NCBI GenBank assembly: GCA_013399115.1
Contig: VXAA01003138.1
Coordinates: 206,139-270,138 of the forward strand
Length of the DNA: 64,000 nt
DNA from: Anseranas semipalmata
Lineage: Eukaryota; Chordata; Aves; Anseriformes; Anseranatidae
Direction of reading: 5' to 3'
The notes under the pieces are model-generated. The model saw only the letters and a program-made list of their open reading frames with translations. It searched no databases and had not been told where the DNA came from. The stretch's first letter is position 1; each line of letters begins with the position of its first letter. The position numbers and the translations under genes were made by a program. This document shows positions 49,801 to 62,147 of this stretch, in pieces.

Positions 49801-52800
49801 AGCAAGGAGGTAGGGCTAGACTCGGCTGCCCATATTTGATTATCAGAGCCAGCTGGAAAGGGGTCAAATGGTGCCTATAAAGGATTGAGAAACCTCAGCT
49901 GTAAAAAACAGCAGGAGGTAGTGATTGGCCCTGAAGTAGTAGGAGCAGCCTACAAGAAAAAGTAGTGAGGATCCTACAAGTTGTTTAGCAAAGAAGATTA
50001 GTTTTCCTTTCTGCATGTGTGTGTATGTACGTGCATGTGGGTGGGTTAGTCAATCAGTCTTCAAGTCACTGGGTTTGAGCCATAAAATATTTGCATAAGG
50101 AAAACATCAGAAAGAGATACAAGAATGCTGTCAGTCCCTTCTCGCCTGGAGAGGTAGACCAGTGAAAATGTTTAAAATCAGTGGTGCTCATTCTACTTAT
50201 GACTGGAAGGTTTGGAATGGGCTTGAGATTCATATGCTTAAGAAAAAGACACATGCACTTGCAGTAGGAATTTCAGAAGGGATTAATAATGTTGGGTGCT
50301 TAAACTTTTGATGTTCCTATTGAGAATCTTAAAGCTTGGTTTTTTTTTCTTTTTTTTCAGTGTATGTTCTGTGAAGCTGGGAAGTAAGCTTAAAAAAAGC
50401 AAAAACAAAACCTTGACATTAAATTGGATAATTTATTTTATGTTTTTGTATCTTAGAGACAAATTGTGGGTCTTTTCTACATCTAATGCTAAACAGCTTA
50501 GTCTCTTTAATAAAATTTTAATTAGAAACTTTAGTATGCAGAATGCTGTTCTGTCCAGATGATAAAATTGCAAAAATACAGTTGTTGCTGTATCTCTGGA
50601 TAGTGTTGATAGAACTTTAACAGAAGCATCATGATAACAATATGTTAATACCACTCTAATTCTCACATAATTAAGAGAAATGTTTTCTTCAGCTGTTGTA
50701 CATTAAAGGCAATAGTTTAGTGATGTGTATACATATCGCAGGAAATAGAGAAGATTTGGATTGAAAGTGTTCTAAAATGAGGCTTATTTAATTTATAATC
50801 CAGAGGGGACTAGCATAGTAGGACACAGGGCTAGTGTAGTGATTACTAAGGCTTTAGGGGAACTGGAACACTAAACTTGTTTAATACTCCTATGACACTC
50901 AGTTATTTTCTCAAGTAATTGATTAGGATCAGATTAAGAAAAGATAAAACCCATAGAAGTACCTTTTATGAATTCTGCCTCTGTTTACTTTTATTATGGT
51001 TTACGTTAGCTTCTACCAACCTAGCTCAGTTAGAGCCAGTAGGTTTGCACCAAGTTTGGGTCTTGATTTTATAGCTCCTTGAAGTGATGAAAATGTCTTC
51101 TAATTACTTCAATGGGATTTGTTCAGGTTTTAACAAAAGAGAGAGTAAGGTCTGAATTCAGACACTGGTCCCTTTAGCAGATAAGATAATGTATTTAATC
51201 TTAAGTCACTAACAGTTTAGGTTAAAAAAGATCGACACTTGCATTTTTGAGACATTAAAACTTTTTTTCTAATTACTTTAATGGTGCATGTTGGCTTCTT
51301 TTTGACAGGCGATGTGGGCAACTTCACAAGACTGGTTTCTTCCACTGAGTGGGGTTTTGTCTGCCATCTCTTTAAAGCTAGAAGCTTGACTGACTTTCAT
51401 CAAACTTTGTAATGCATATCTACAGGAAAAGAAGCCTGTAATCTCATTTGCTATATTCCTTATTTCAAAAAATTATTTAGCATAGTTCATCCTGTGTCAA
51501 TCACATTTACAAGGCCTGAGCACTTCAATAGAACTGTAAATCATGATCCAAATACAGAAACTTCTTTTCTTCAGTTATACTCGCATGTAACAAGCAAGAC
51601 ATAGCATAAGTTTACGTGAGAATGTTGCTAACTGATTTGCCAAGGAATGTTAGGCATTGTGCAAGCACATGTAAAAATACAAGATGTATTCTCCAAATCT
51701 GTAGGATCACATAGCATCTGCCATAAGAAATTTAACAATGTTAACCATCACAGTACTTGTGTTCCAAACAGAGATCTTTAATTTGAGATGTTCGCTAAAA
51801 TGGACCAACTGTAGTTAAAACTGGTTTTAGTTCTATTTGGACTTGATTTTTCATGGATGAATTCCACATAGAGCATTGAAGAGGCTGTATGTAGCTATTT
51901 CCCTTTCCCTCCCCAACCCCTTCACTCTTTAGTACCTCTTGGTGCAGAGTGTACTCAAGGTCTCAGAGCAGGAAAGTGCAGCCCAGGATGTCTGTACTCA
52001 TGTGATACACATTAGGCAGTAGTAAGTTTGCCATATTGCCAGTGGAAGTTATGCACCAGTGCCTGGAAGGTCCATTTACGTGAGCAATGTTCTCATTAAT
52101 GAGTTGTAGAAAGTCTTAAATATTTTTCATTTAGCTTGTTTTCTTGCAGCTTTTCAGGAAAGAAAAGTGTGTGTATGGGGGGAGGGGGGGTGTCAAAGTA
52201 GATGGAGAAGTGGGAATTCGTATAGTCTGAAGTTAACATAGGAAGGTGAAATGCTTTTTCCAATGAAGGGAGTGAGGCTCTTTTAGAGTTGAACTTTGAA
52301 GTTAAGTGATCTGAGCTACTTCATTATGAACCTGGCTTTCTGATCAACTTTCTTTGGCTGCAGTTAGCCTTTGTGAATAGCCACATATGTGTCTGAGTAG
52401 ACCTGTGAGGTCAAAATGTGCATAGTTCTTCTGTCTAGCTCCTAGGCACGGGCAACCTGACATCTGTGTTACAGCATTCTGGCTAATGTCAGATTGGGTT
52501 CCCTGTCATGTGCTCTTGCTGCTTTTTTGCCATAGGGTTATACACGCAATGCTCCACACCTGTGGTATATGTTATTCATACAGCACTGAGAAACTGCATG
52601 TCCCCTCTCCAAATAACCATTCTCCCCCTCCCTTTTCCTATGCAAGATTAACTGAGTGGGCCAAAGCAAAACCATGCTATAATGTTTCAAAAATTGAAAA
52701 CAATTTGGTTCAATGTCTTATGGCTAGGCTTGCCTTTATAAGGAGATGTAACTTCATTCCAATAAAAATTGATGCATGTGGAGGGTTGTATTTTTTTTCC

Positions 52801-53109
52801 TATTAATGAGAAAATCCTAACAAACTGCAGTTGCAAACCAAGATGACTTCATTTCATTAGAGCAAAGACTGATATTTTATACAAGAGCAATACGACTGTG
52901 TTTCATCACAAGCCCCCTGCCATGCACTTTCCCAAATCATACTGAATTTAGAATGTTCTTGTTATATAGTCAAGGCTTTGAATATTTTAAAGCAATGCTC
53001 TAGTAGTTGATTACATTCTTATTTATTTTTCAAACCATATAGGTAAGCTTTTATGTTTTATCTGTAAATTAGTTATATTTTTTTAAATATAAAATTTATT
53101 TTCCTTTAG

Positions 53110-53180
53110 GAGTATCAAAAGAGACATCAATCAGACTGGATCATTTTACTCTGACCATTAAGCACTTGTTGTTGTGTGAG
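53110..53180 (+). other. Candidate internal exon with strong splice sites (weak)
   Basis: The acceptor TTATTTTCCTTTAG ends at 53109 and a consensus GAG|GTAAGT donor follows at 53181; these are the best-matched splice signals I noticed. The 71-nt exon has exactly one open frame (two phase bases, then 23 codons starting VSKETSIRLDHF and ending LLLCE). The other two frames stop. Its starting phase does not follow from the codon-boundary end of the 46730-46820 candidate, so the two cannot be neighbours in one transcript without another exon. The peptide is not recognised. It could also be a non-coding RNA exon. Confidence 0.25.
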
Positions 53181-55494
53181 GTAAGTTCTTTTCTTTTAAT
53201 TGTTTTTTTTTTTTTTAACATATTTTTAATTAAGTTACAGCCATTCTGTGTGGAATTACTATGTTGCTTAAAGATCTTAACGCTTCAAAATTTATGCACA
53301 GGATTTGAATGTTAGTTTTGATTAATTTGCTATTAAAACCTCAGTTATGTGTCCACGTATACACAGCTGATTTGATGGACACAGATAGATACCATGCCTA
53401 TATTAAGGCATAGGCGCACTCTGTGATGTGCCCTACAGTTCTGGTTCTGTACATGACCTGCTAATGTCATGCCTGCTTACTGAGGTGAGACCTGGCTGAT
53501 CAGGATTGCCTTTGCATACTTTGTTTTTCTGTGGGGAATTTCATTTGGTGGGCATGCCAGCGTCCCTCCCTCCTGCAAGCTGGGAGTAAAGACTATGATA
53601 CTTCTTCCTCAGGGCCAGGACATGGCCAGAATGTGGATGTGTGATAGGACAGTAGGTACGCTGCAACTTTGGATTATAACTGCAGTCACAGTGAAAATGC
53701 TATTTTCATACCTGGTAGACCTTTTGTTCAGGAGGAAGCAACATATTCAAGAGTTTGCTCTTGCAAGCTAAGCTCTTGGATGAGTATTTGCATGTCTCAA
53801 ATAATTTCAGGTGTAAGAACTCAGATAGTGCACCCATGATTCATTTGAGAAGCAAAAACTTTGAAGGTAGAAACTTCAAATGGGAAAGGAAAACCATAAG
53901 CCTTTTAATATCCTCACAAAACCTGTATATACCTGGAGATTCATTACTGAGTGCCATTGGAATTTTTAATATTCCCATTGTTATAGGAATTGTGGCCAAT
54001 TATGGGGTAATTTCTACTTGTGTATACCCTGAAGTACTTATGGTCGCTATTCATATAGGTTCTTCTCACAAAAATAGGCTTTCAGTACTGGTTTTATTTA
54101 GATACTCTGAAACATTTTCTAGAGCAGCCTCTTTTACCTAATTGCAGTGCACTCTGTGCAAATGAAACCTGAAGCTAGATGATGTGAATATTTGTTTGGA
54201 GTCGCATCCTTGCAGTACGTGCTTTGATGAAAAGCCTAAAGCACTTCACTTCCTTTCCTGAAGAATTTTGTTTCTCACTCTATGTATCAGCTGCTGCACA
54301 TGTAGCAAGGTGCACCAAGGTTTTCTCATATTCCTGTCTTTTTCCCCTGGAGTTACAGTCACAGTGGGGGAAAAAAGGAGGGGAGACTTCTCACTCCCTT
54401 GCACAGCCAAGAAATAGTTATGATAATTTAGCCCTCAGTGTTTAAGCCATGGTCTAGTGCTGCTGAATCTAACTGAAGTTGGCATCATTTGAAGGAGCTT
54501 GCTGAAGTGTGAAAGGCACTGACGTGGCTATGATTAAAAAGTATTGAAAAATTATAGACCACACTGCAAGAGGCCCTTTATTCAGGTGGATGAGGTCAAG
54601 GCAGGTGATACAAGGAACACTTTTGCAGCTGATGCTTGTGTACCTCAGGCAAAGAAATATTAAGAATTGTTTCATGGGGTGTGTCCTGTCCTTCACCTTA
54701 CTGACCAGACTAAAATTGGCAGAACAAATTTTGGAATCATAAAAGTTGATCCTGCTGTTCATGTTTTTGGAAGGGATTATGCACTGGCAGGAGCCCCTCT
54801 CTCTACCTATTTCTCTGTATTCTATCCCTTTGATGTCAGTTTTTTATTTGTCACTAGCTGAGAACCTGAGCAATAAGAGAAGGAAAATAGGGGTATATGA
54901 TGTGACCCAACAGAAAACTCAGGTGACTGAAGTTCTAAAGATATGATAAATTTTAGGGAGGCTCCTGCTTTCTTGAGCACCTGTTCCCATATCTTATTTG
55001 TACCTATTAGAAACGTAAAATAAGGGTTTTACTTAGGGTTCATTTAAAAGTAAAAATAGCAAGTGGCAAACTTCCAAGTTAAGTGTATGCTTCAGGATGG
55101 GATGAATGTCATTTTCAACACTCTGGAACTATGATTGACCCCGAAGTATAAAGATAAATACTTCTTGATACTCAGTAATATTTTAGTCCCATTTTCATGG
55201 CTGTATCCCAGACTATAGATGAAAGCTAAGTATCTGTTTTCTTTTTTTGGCATACAAAGATCTCCTGATTTTTCCAATCTAAATTGCCCTCCAGGGCACT
55301 AATAAAACAAGTCATGGCTCACAAAGTAAATTTCCTGTGTACTAATTGGAAACGGTTTCAAATTTATTAGGGCTTCAATCATCTTCCCAAGATCTGATGT
55401 TTGTGTTCACAGTAGCCCACATGACTATTACTATATTTACCTGAAACGTGAAAGATGTATTAAAAATAGTTCTCAGGTATTTTAAAAAGGAAGG

Positions 55495-55527
<33 letters not shown>
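55495..55527. repeat. Poly-A plus (GAAAA)n
   Basis: 17 A followed by three GAAAA-type units. Confidence 0.9.
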
Positions 55528-58355
55528 CACCACCAGCAAAAACACATTTCATATAGTGGAATGTGGTTTAAAACAACAACTGAAACTGAACACTCATGAA
55601 ATATTTGGTCTTGCTGTACTCCCCAAACTTTTCCCATGTATGTTCCCAAACACTGGCTTTAATATATGGTGTACTGGTGTGGTAGACCTTGTTTGAAGGT
55701 GGTAGAAAAGTCAGAGAAGCAAGGACATTGGTTTCTCTTGTTTGCTAGGTTTGTCTTTGTCCTTTATAAACTACAGGAGACAGAGAGAAAGGGCTGTTGA
55801 AATGTTCCAGCCTTCTCCCTCTTCCAACCACACCACAAAGAAGTGTAAGTGCTATGTAAACCATCCCCCAAAACCCACAGAGAGTCTGCCTTCTGCTCTG
55901 TGCTTCCTCTCTCCAAAATACTGTACTGGGAGGGAGGGCACTTGTCAGATTTCCTGGCACCACATTTCATAGCAGAGTTCCTCTAGCGAGAGAACCACAA
56001 CCTCTTGTGCAGACTGAATTAATAATATGACAAAAGCATTTGGCCTCCATGTGGATGAGGGCTGGCTGGAAAACTAGAACTCTGGTTTCTGAAAGATTTC
56101 AGTGTTTGGGAATTTGTTTTATTTTCTTCATCATGTTAATAAATTGTGTAAAGAAAAAACAAGATAGGAAAAAAAAATCTAACCTCCTTATTTCTCTAGT
56201 AATACAGGTATGCTGTGAATGCCCTAGGATAGATCAATAGGTATGACTCTCACCTGTGATCAAAAATAAAAACAAAACCTTTTTCTTCTCCTGTCTCAGG
56301 TGAATACTATGATAAAATTAGTCTCTTTTCCTTGCTTTTGTTGCAACAGTTTAGTTTTGTGAAAATACTTAAACATTGGACCAGAGTCCAGCTGGCTTGG
56401 TTGGGATAAAAGAATGAAGTTTCTATAGAGGATGATTCAATATCTCAAAGGATGTAGGTGACTACAGTTTAAATTTTTCTCAGTCTCATCCTTTTTTTTT
56501 GGTTCAGGGTAATACCTCAAGAAGGGGAATAGAGGAAAGTCCTGTCTGTGAAGCATCTGCAAGGATGCTCTTTGTGGTCTGTATCCTTGAAGAGATACAG
56601 TATTTCTGGTTGTTGTTCCACACATTCAAATTATTTTCACTGGACTATAACACTCATGCATAAATTCTATGCTCTCATGTTTTGTCTAAGTAAAAGTACA
56701 GTCAAGATAGTTGTACTTCTTTGGGATATTCCGTGATGGATCTATCTGAAAAAAAAAAGGTTCAAAGAAACATGTTCTTGAAAATGATTAGTTTTCACTA
56801 GAGAAAAGAAAAAAATGTTCTGACAATTATAATTTTTGGACAGAAAAGGAACATTTTGGAGAAGTCCCAACCAGCTATAGCACAGATGTCCTTTGCTCCA
56901 TGTATGTGCCCTGAAAACTGTAGTGCAAAACTGCGATCCTTGGGTGATGACTTCTAGTGCTGGCTGTTGTTTGTATGTGCTGCTGTACCTACCATACCTT
57001 TCACACCACTGCTTTTCCCATCTCAACACAAGAAGCAGTACTCAAAGTCTGTGATTTCTCTTTTATTTAGCTCCAAACCTAAACACTATGGTTTGGGCTC
57101 CTCTCTGCTTACAGAGATATGTTCTCAACTCATATGCCTAGGGGGACTACAATAATATCTGCTGGCTATTCTGTCCAGCCACAGTTTCTCTGTCAAGACT
57201 CATGTTCATGGCAAAGACAGCAGAAGACCAGATGAGGAACAGTTGCAATGCTATAAACTAATTCCCAGATGCAGAAAAGACTTGTTTTAATGGCTGTATT
57301 GTACATGTGGAAATTAAGTCTAAACATACTGCAGTCCCCATACGCTTGTGAGCTAATTAAAATGTCAGTCATGACAGCAATGTTGTAGATACTGTGTTTC
57401 TCCTTCTGTTCTCTGTATTCATATTTTTTTGGTATATTCATGATAATTTATTGAAAGAACAAAAATATAAAATAGGTATTTCTCCATCATTTGCTTCCTG
57501 TTATGCTTAATGCAACACTAAACATAATCTCAAGCACTTTGAGATACTCACTGAACTCCAGTAATTCTGATTTCTTTCAAATTGTTCTAAGCAGTAGTTG
57601 CACTTTTTTCAGTCTTGCATACTAGTATTGTCCTATAAAGCTGTAGTGGATAATTTGTCATTTTACAAATGTTAGAATATAAAGTCCATGTTTTATGCAG
57701 ATAAATCTTTTTTTTCTTGGCAGGATTGTACTCCAGAAAGATGGAGTACAGCATCATGATATGATTATAAAATCTGTCAATAGTCACATAATGTCTTAAT
57801 GGGAAAAATCTCGACACCCTTTCTGTAGTTTCTGCCAAATGTGAGCCTAGCTTTGAAGATCAAGCAAAAATCATTTCAGTTCTAATGGACAGTTTATACA
57901 GAAATTAAAACAGGTCTGATTTTCCGTTTTATTTCACATCATTATGAGAGAATGAAAGCTTCAAAGTCAGCATAAATTACATCCACTTTTGTACCATTTA
58001 CAATGATCGAAAAGTGTAAAGTGTTTTTTTTGGTGTTTTTTTTTTTTTTTAAATTTTATTTTGAAAATCCAGATCATTAAAACTGGAACTTCTAATAGAG
58101 TTTATTATATATTCATTAGAGAAAGTAGCAGTTTCACTTCTTCTTTTAAAATGTTCAGTTTCCTCATTGTCTTTCCCCCTACAAAGGAGGGGAAGGGGGA
58201 AGAACATTATTTTGGAGAGCACTGAGGTTGTGAGAAGAAGGTGTCACAGAATCATTTCCCTGCATAGTACCATGCCTTGATGAGCACGGCTGTTGTATTC
58301 AGTGACAGGTTGCTATCTTACAGTGAAGTTTAGCTTTATCAATGAAGTCTGGTGC

Positions 58356-58372
58356 TTTTTTTTTTTTTTTTT
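58356..58372. repeat. Poly-T (17)
   Basis: Homopolymer run followed by a C/T-rich end. Confidence 0.9.
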
Positions 58373-58646
58373 CCCTCCCCAATGAAGTTTGCATTTTCTT
58401 TGTCTCGAAGAGAGAAATATTCTTGCATCAAACCAATCATATCAGTTGTCCAACCTGCAGGTTACAGAGAATGTTGGCAACTGAATGGTTTTCTTACACT
58501 GAAGAGTCAGTGACTCTTGTTTCTGAGGTTTCTCCCATTTCTGTTTCAAATTTTGATGCTTTATATTTGGGTTACAAGATACTATCAAATATCTGCCAGT
58601 CCTCACACACCGGGCATCCAAAGTAACTTCTTCTCCATGCAGAGTG

Positions 58647-59238
58647 ATTGACACCAAGGTAGGTGCACATGTTGATCTGCTTGAGGGTAGGAAGGCTCTG
58701 CAGAAGGATAGGCTTGACCGATGGGCTGAGGCCAACTGGATGAGGTTCAACAAGGCCAAGTGCCGGGTCCTGCACNGCACCTCGAGTCCTGTGTTCAGTT
58801 TTGGGCCCTTCACTCCAGGGAGGACATTGAGGTGCTGGAGCGTGTCCAAAGAAGGGCAACGAAGCTGGTGAGGGGTCTGGAGAACAAGTCCTATGAGGAG
58901 CGGCTGAGGGAGCTGGGGTTGTTTAGCCTGGAGAAGAGGAGGCTCAGGGGTGACCTGATCGCTCTCTACAGGTACCTTAAAGGAGGCTGTAGTGAGGTAG
59001 GGATTGGTCTCTTCTCCCACATGCCAGGTGATAGGACGAGGGGGAATGGGCTAAAGTTGCGCCAGGGGAGGTTTAGGTTAGATATTAGGAAAAATTTCTT
59101 CACTGAAAGGGTTGCAAGGCATTGGAACAGGCTGCCCAGGGAAGTGGTCGAGTCACCATCCCTGGAGGTATTCAAAAAACATGTAGATGTAGAACTTAGT
59201 GATATGGTTTAATGGTGGATTTGGTAGTGTTAGGTTAA
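58647..59238 (+). mobile_element. CR1 LINE, well preserved, lacking its 3' end
   Basis: It begins at the DTK codons right after the reverse transcriptase catalytic box and reads [10 protein letters not shown]...[11 protein letters not shown]. At 58776 there is an N, after which sequence resumes with HLESCVQFW, skipping the roughly 0.2-0.3 kb that normally lies between. From the N to the natural ORF2 stop (TAA at 59210-59212, after the DMV codons) the frame is uninterrupted, including VQRRATKLV and [15 protein letters not shown], so the copy is fairly young. Similarity stops near 59238 inside the 3' untranslated region. The last 60 or so bases and the ATTCTGTG repeat are missing, unlike the related copy at 5896-6064. 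Confidence 0.96.
58776..58776. other. Single-N break inside CR1
   Basis: The N lies between two GCAC tetranucleotides (CTGCAC-N-GCACCT). The two sides are in different frames and are not adjacent in a normal CR1, so the N probably stands for collapsed or missing sequence. Confidence 0.9.
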
Positions 59239-61869
59239 AAGTGACCACATCCTGTCTGTATAATCTTTCTTATGAAGAATGTCATTGTGCAACTGCTTTT
59301 GAACTAGGGTGATCCTGGGGGGAGTGTCCAGGGGTCCCTCCTCTCTGCTGTCTTTCCTTACTTTATTGTTTTTCTCCTTGTTCCAGTGGAACTTCACTGT
59401 TTTCTGCTCCTCTGTTAGTTTAGGTCACATGACTGGGCTGCAATTTTGGGCTTAATTATGATATTTTTATTTTTGGCCAGGATTTGAGAAATGGAAGGAG
59501 AGAAATGGTAATGAGAGATGCTTTTAAGCCCCAGATCAATATCTTGTGTACCACCGCAGTCATTTGTGCTTGTTGGAAAGCAATTACAAGTCCTTAGTGT
59601 ACCTGATGGTATCCTCCTGCTTCTGATCTGCCACATTTGGTTACTTTGTTAGTGGTCCGATCTGAAAGCTAAATTTACAAGAATATTGACTAAATCTCAT
59701 TTCTGAAGATTCCTTGAAATGGGATGGGAAAATTACAATGACACTGAGAATTCTTAATAGCAGATGAGTTTGGTTTCATGGGTTTGGTCTCTAGTATCTT
59801 TTATAACTCGTTAATTCAATTAGCTTCTTTAATATTATGAGATTCTCTGAAGGAGAACCCCTGCTTAGATAAACAAAGAATAGAGTTTATCCCCAGATAT
59901 CATAGAAAAATAGGTAAACACCACTTCAAAAGACTTTAGTACTTGGAAGCAACACTTAAGAATATTAGAAATTGCTCTGAGGTCACTAGTGCACTTCTGT
60001 TCCACCAGCACTTCTATTTGTTTCAGTAGGGGGCCAAATATTTGGGAATTTGAGTTGCATACTAATACTGATTAAAGAACTCATAAGAAAATAAGCTATA
60101 CCTTATCCTATTACCTTAGAGCTCTCACAAAACATTTCCCCCAAGACAAAAGAAAAAAAAAATCATCAATCCATCTAAATTTCAGAATAGCATAGCATAT
60201 TTTAAAGACAGATTAGGCACAAGTGAAATTGGATGAAATAACCAAAGGAAGAAGTATATGTTCCAGTTTATAGCTTAGATGTCTATAAAGTTGTTTAGAA
60301 GAACTGCTAGATTTATCTCCCTATTGTGTTGCCTTTTGTCTCTGCATTCCTGTGCTAGGAATTAAGCCTGAGAGAGGGGAAAGGTATACTTTTAGCCTAG
60401 CCAGGGGCCAAGTACCAATCAATCTATCTGAACATTCCTCTTCTGTTGAAGGCGAACCTCACTCTAATAGAAAATCTCAGCCATGTCCCAGGACAATGCT
60501 ACTTCAAAGGTCAGAATGTCATTTATGTCTAAACTTCAGGGACATGGTAAAACTGGCATTTGAAACTACAAGCCACAGTGTTTCCTTGGGATTTTTTTTT
60601 TCTTACATGTAACCAAGACTGGCTGCAAAGAGTTGCACAATCAGAAATGAAATGGGGACTCAAAAAAGAGAGAGGCTTACAAAGGAAAGGAAAAGTAAGG
60701 CAGTTTATGCAAAGAAAAATTGTTTCTAGAATGCCAAAAGAACATTAGTTGCTATCCCGTTCTCAATACATGGTAGCTTGATTCAAGGGGGAAATATAGA
60801 TTTTTAGGAATGTCAACATGAAGATAAACATCACACTAGTAGGTCAAGGGGTTGGGGAAAAGGATATGTTCACCACATTTTCTGGCTTTCTGCCCTACCT
60901 ATGAAGCCGAGCATAGTTGTACAACAAGTTATATGTGGTTATGATAATCATATTTAGAGACATATTGGCTATTTTGTTATTAAAAAAAAGGTACATCTGT
61001 ATCTCTCCAGGAGGAAATGCAGATTTGCTTCTAAGCCAGCTGACACAGCAAAATGGAAATCTGGACTGTCCCTTACTCAGCTGCACAGAGATCTTTCTTT
61101 CATTGCTTTCTCTTTTGAGTCATTGTGGGATGAATTTAATAGTTGTTTAATTTGTGCTAACTGCTTTGAAGAGTAACTTGGATAAGCTGTATGATTTTTG
61201 GACAAGTCTGTATGATTCTTTTACCAATGATGTGTTAAGTGACTTTTTTCCTCACTTTTTTGTTCTTTAGTATTATTTCTTAATTTTACTTGCTTCATAA
61301 TGCAATGAAAAATAGAGATATATTTCTATGGTACACAGATAAGAGTTAAATATTTATGTACATTTCTATATACTCTGTCCTACCATATACAATATATGCT
61401 GCATATAAATGTGTCAGGTATCTCAAAAAAGGTATCTGTTTGGAATTCAATGCCATCAAATGTAGGGAAGATTCAAACTGAGATACTAACCTGTCCCAGA
61501 AAATGTCCCTGTAATTTGACATAGGTCTGACGTTGTTCTAAAATAGGATTTACCTCTATCTGTTGCTTTTGAGTCTGTCTTCAATCTGTTCTTCAGTCTG
61601 AAGCATGCTTGTCTAAGGTATTATTTATGCATTCTCATCTCTAAGTATAATCTTCCATGGACATAAAAAATACCTCCACCTCTCCTAATGAAAGTCATCT
61701 AGAAGAGATTTATGAGGCAACTTGTGATTGCTTCTGCTGTTCACTTTTAAAAATCATATGGGCATCAAATCTTCCCTTTCCATTAGCTCTTGTGCCCTGT
61801 CTCTTGTTAAGATTTGTCTTTTCAACTACCAACCGGAAAAAGAACTACCTATAATTATGTACAATGACC

Positions 61870-61886
61870 AAAAAAAAAAAAAAAAA
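61870..61886. repeat. Poly-A (17)
   Basis: Homopolymer run followed by GAAGAA. Confidence 0.9.
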
Positions 61887-62104
61887 GAAGAAATCTCTGC
61901 ATCTTGTTCCAATATATAAGTAATTTATGAAATTTGTACAAAAAAAGAGAGCATATATTATCAACTCTACTGTCAGTGAAGCATTGACAGTCATTGATCT
62001 CCTTTTACCCTTGCTCTCTAAATAGGAATAGACAATTAAGCAATCTCAGCTTTTTCGTAAAGTTTATCTTCCCAGTTGGAGCAGTATGAAAGGTAGCTGT
62101 GAGG

Positions 62105-62109
<5 letters not shown>

Positions 62110-62145
<36 letters not shown>
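62110..62145. repeat. Poly-A (36)
   Basis: The longest homopolymer in the window, 36 A, followed directly by a G-rich purine stretch (GGTGGGGGG). Confidence 0.95.

Positions 62146-62147
<2 letters not shown>

Larger units (their letters stand above)
40156..58646. other. AT-rich non-coding stretch
   Basis: Long stretch without a recognised transposon. It contains homopolymers, small microsatellites, a 5-base gap and three candidate exons listed separately. A less AT-rich patch at about 49030-49305 is open in two frames. The 128-codon frame at 53755-54141 is the longest uninterrupted plus-strand frame free of repeats or gaps, but it is not recognised and is consistent with chance. Confidence 0.5.

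Noticed and set aside
53755..54141. 128-codon plus frame
   Set aside because: Starts with TTG rather than ATG, has no splice context, and the peptide is not recognised.
61974..62000. ACTGTCA...TGACAGT inverted repeat
   Set aside because: Only 7-bp arms; expected by chance.
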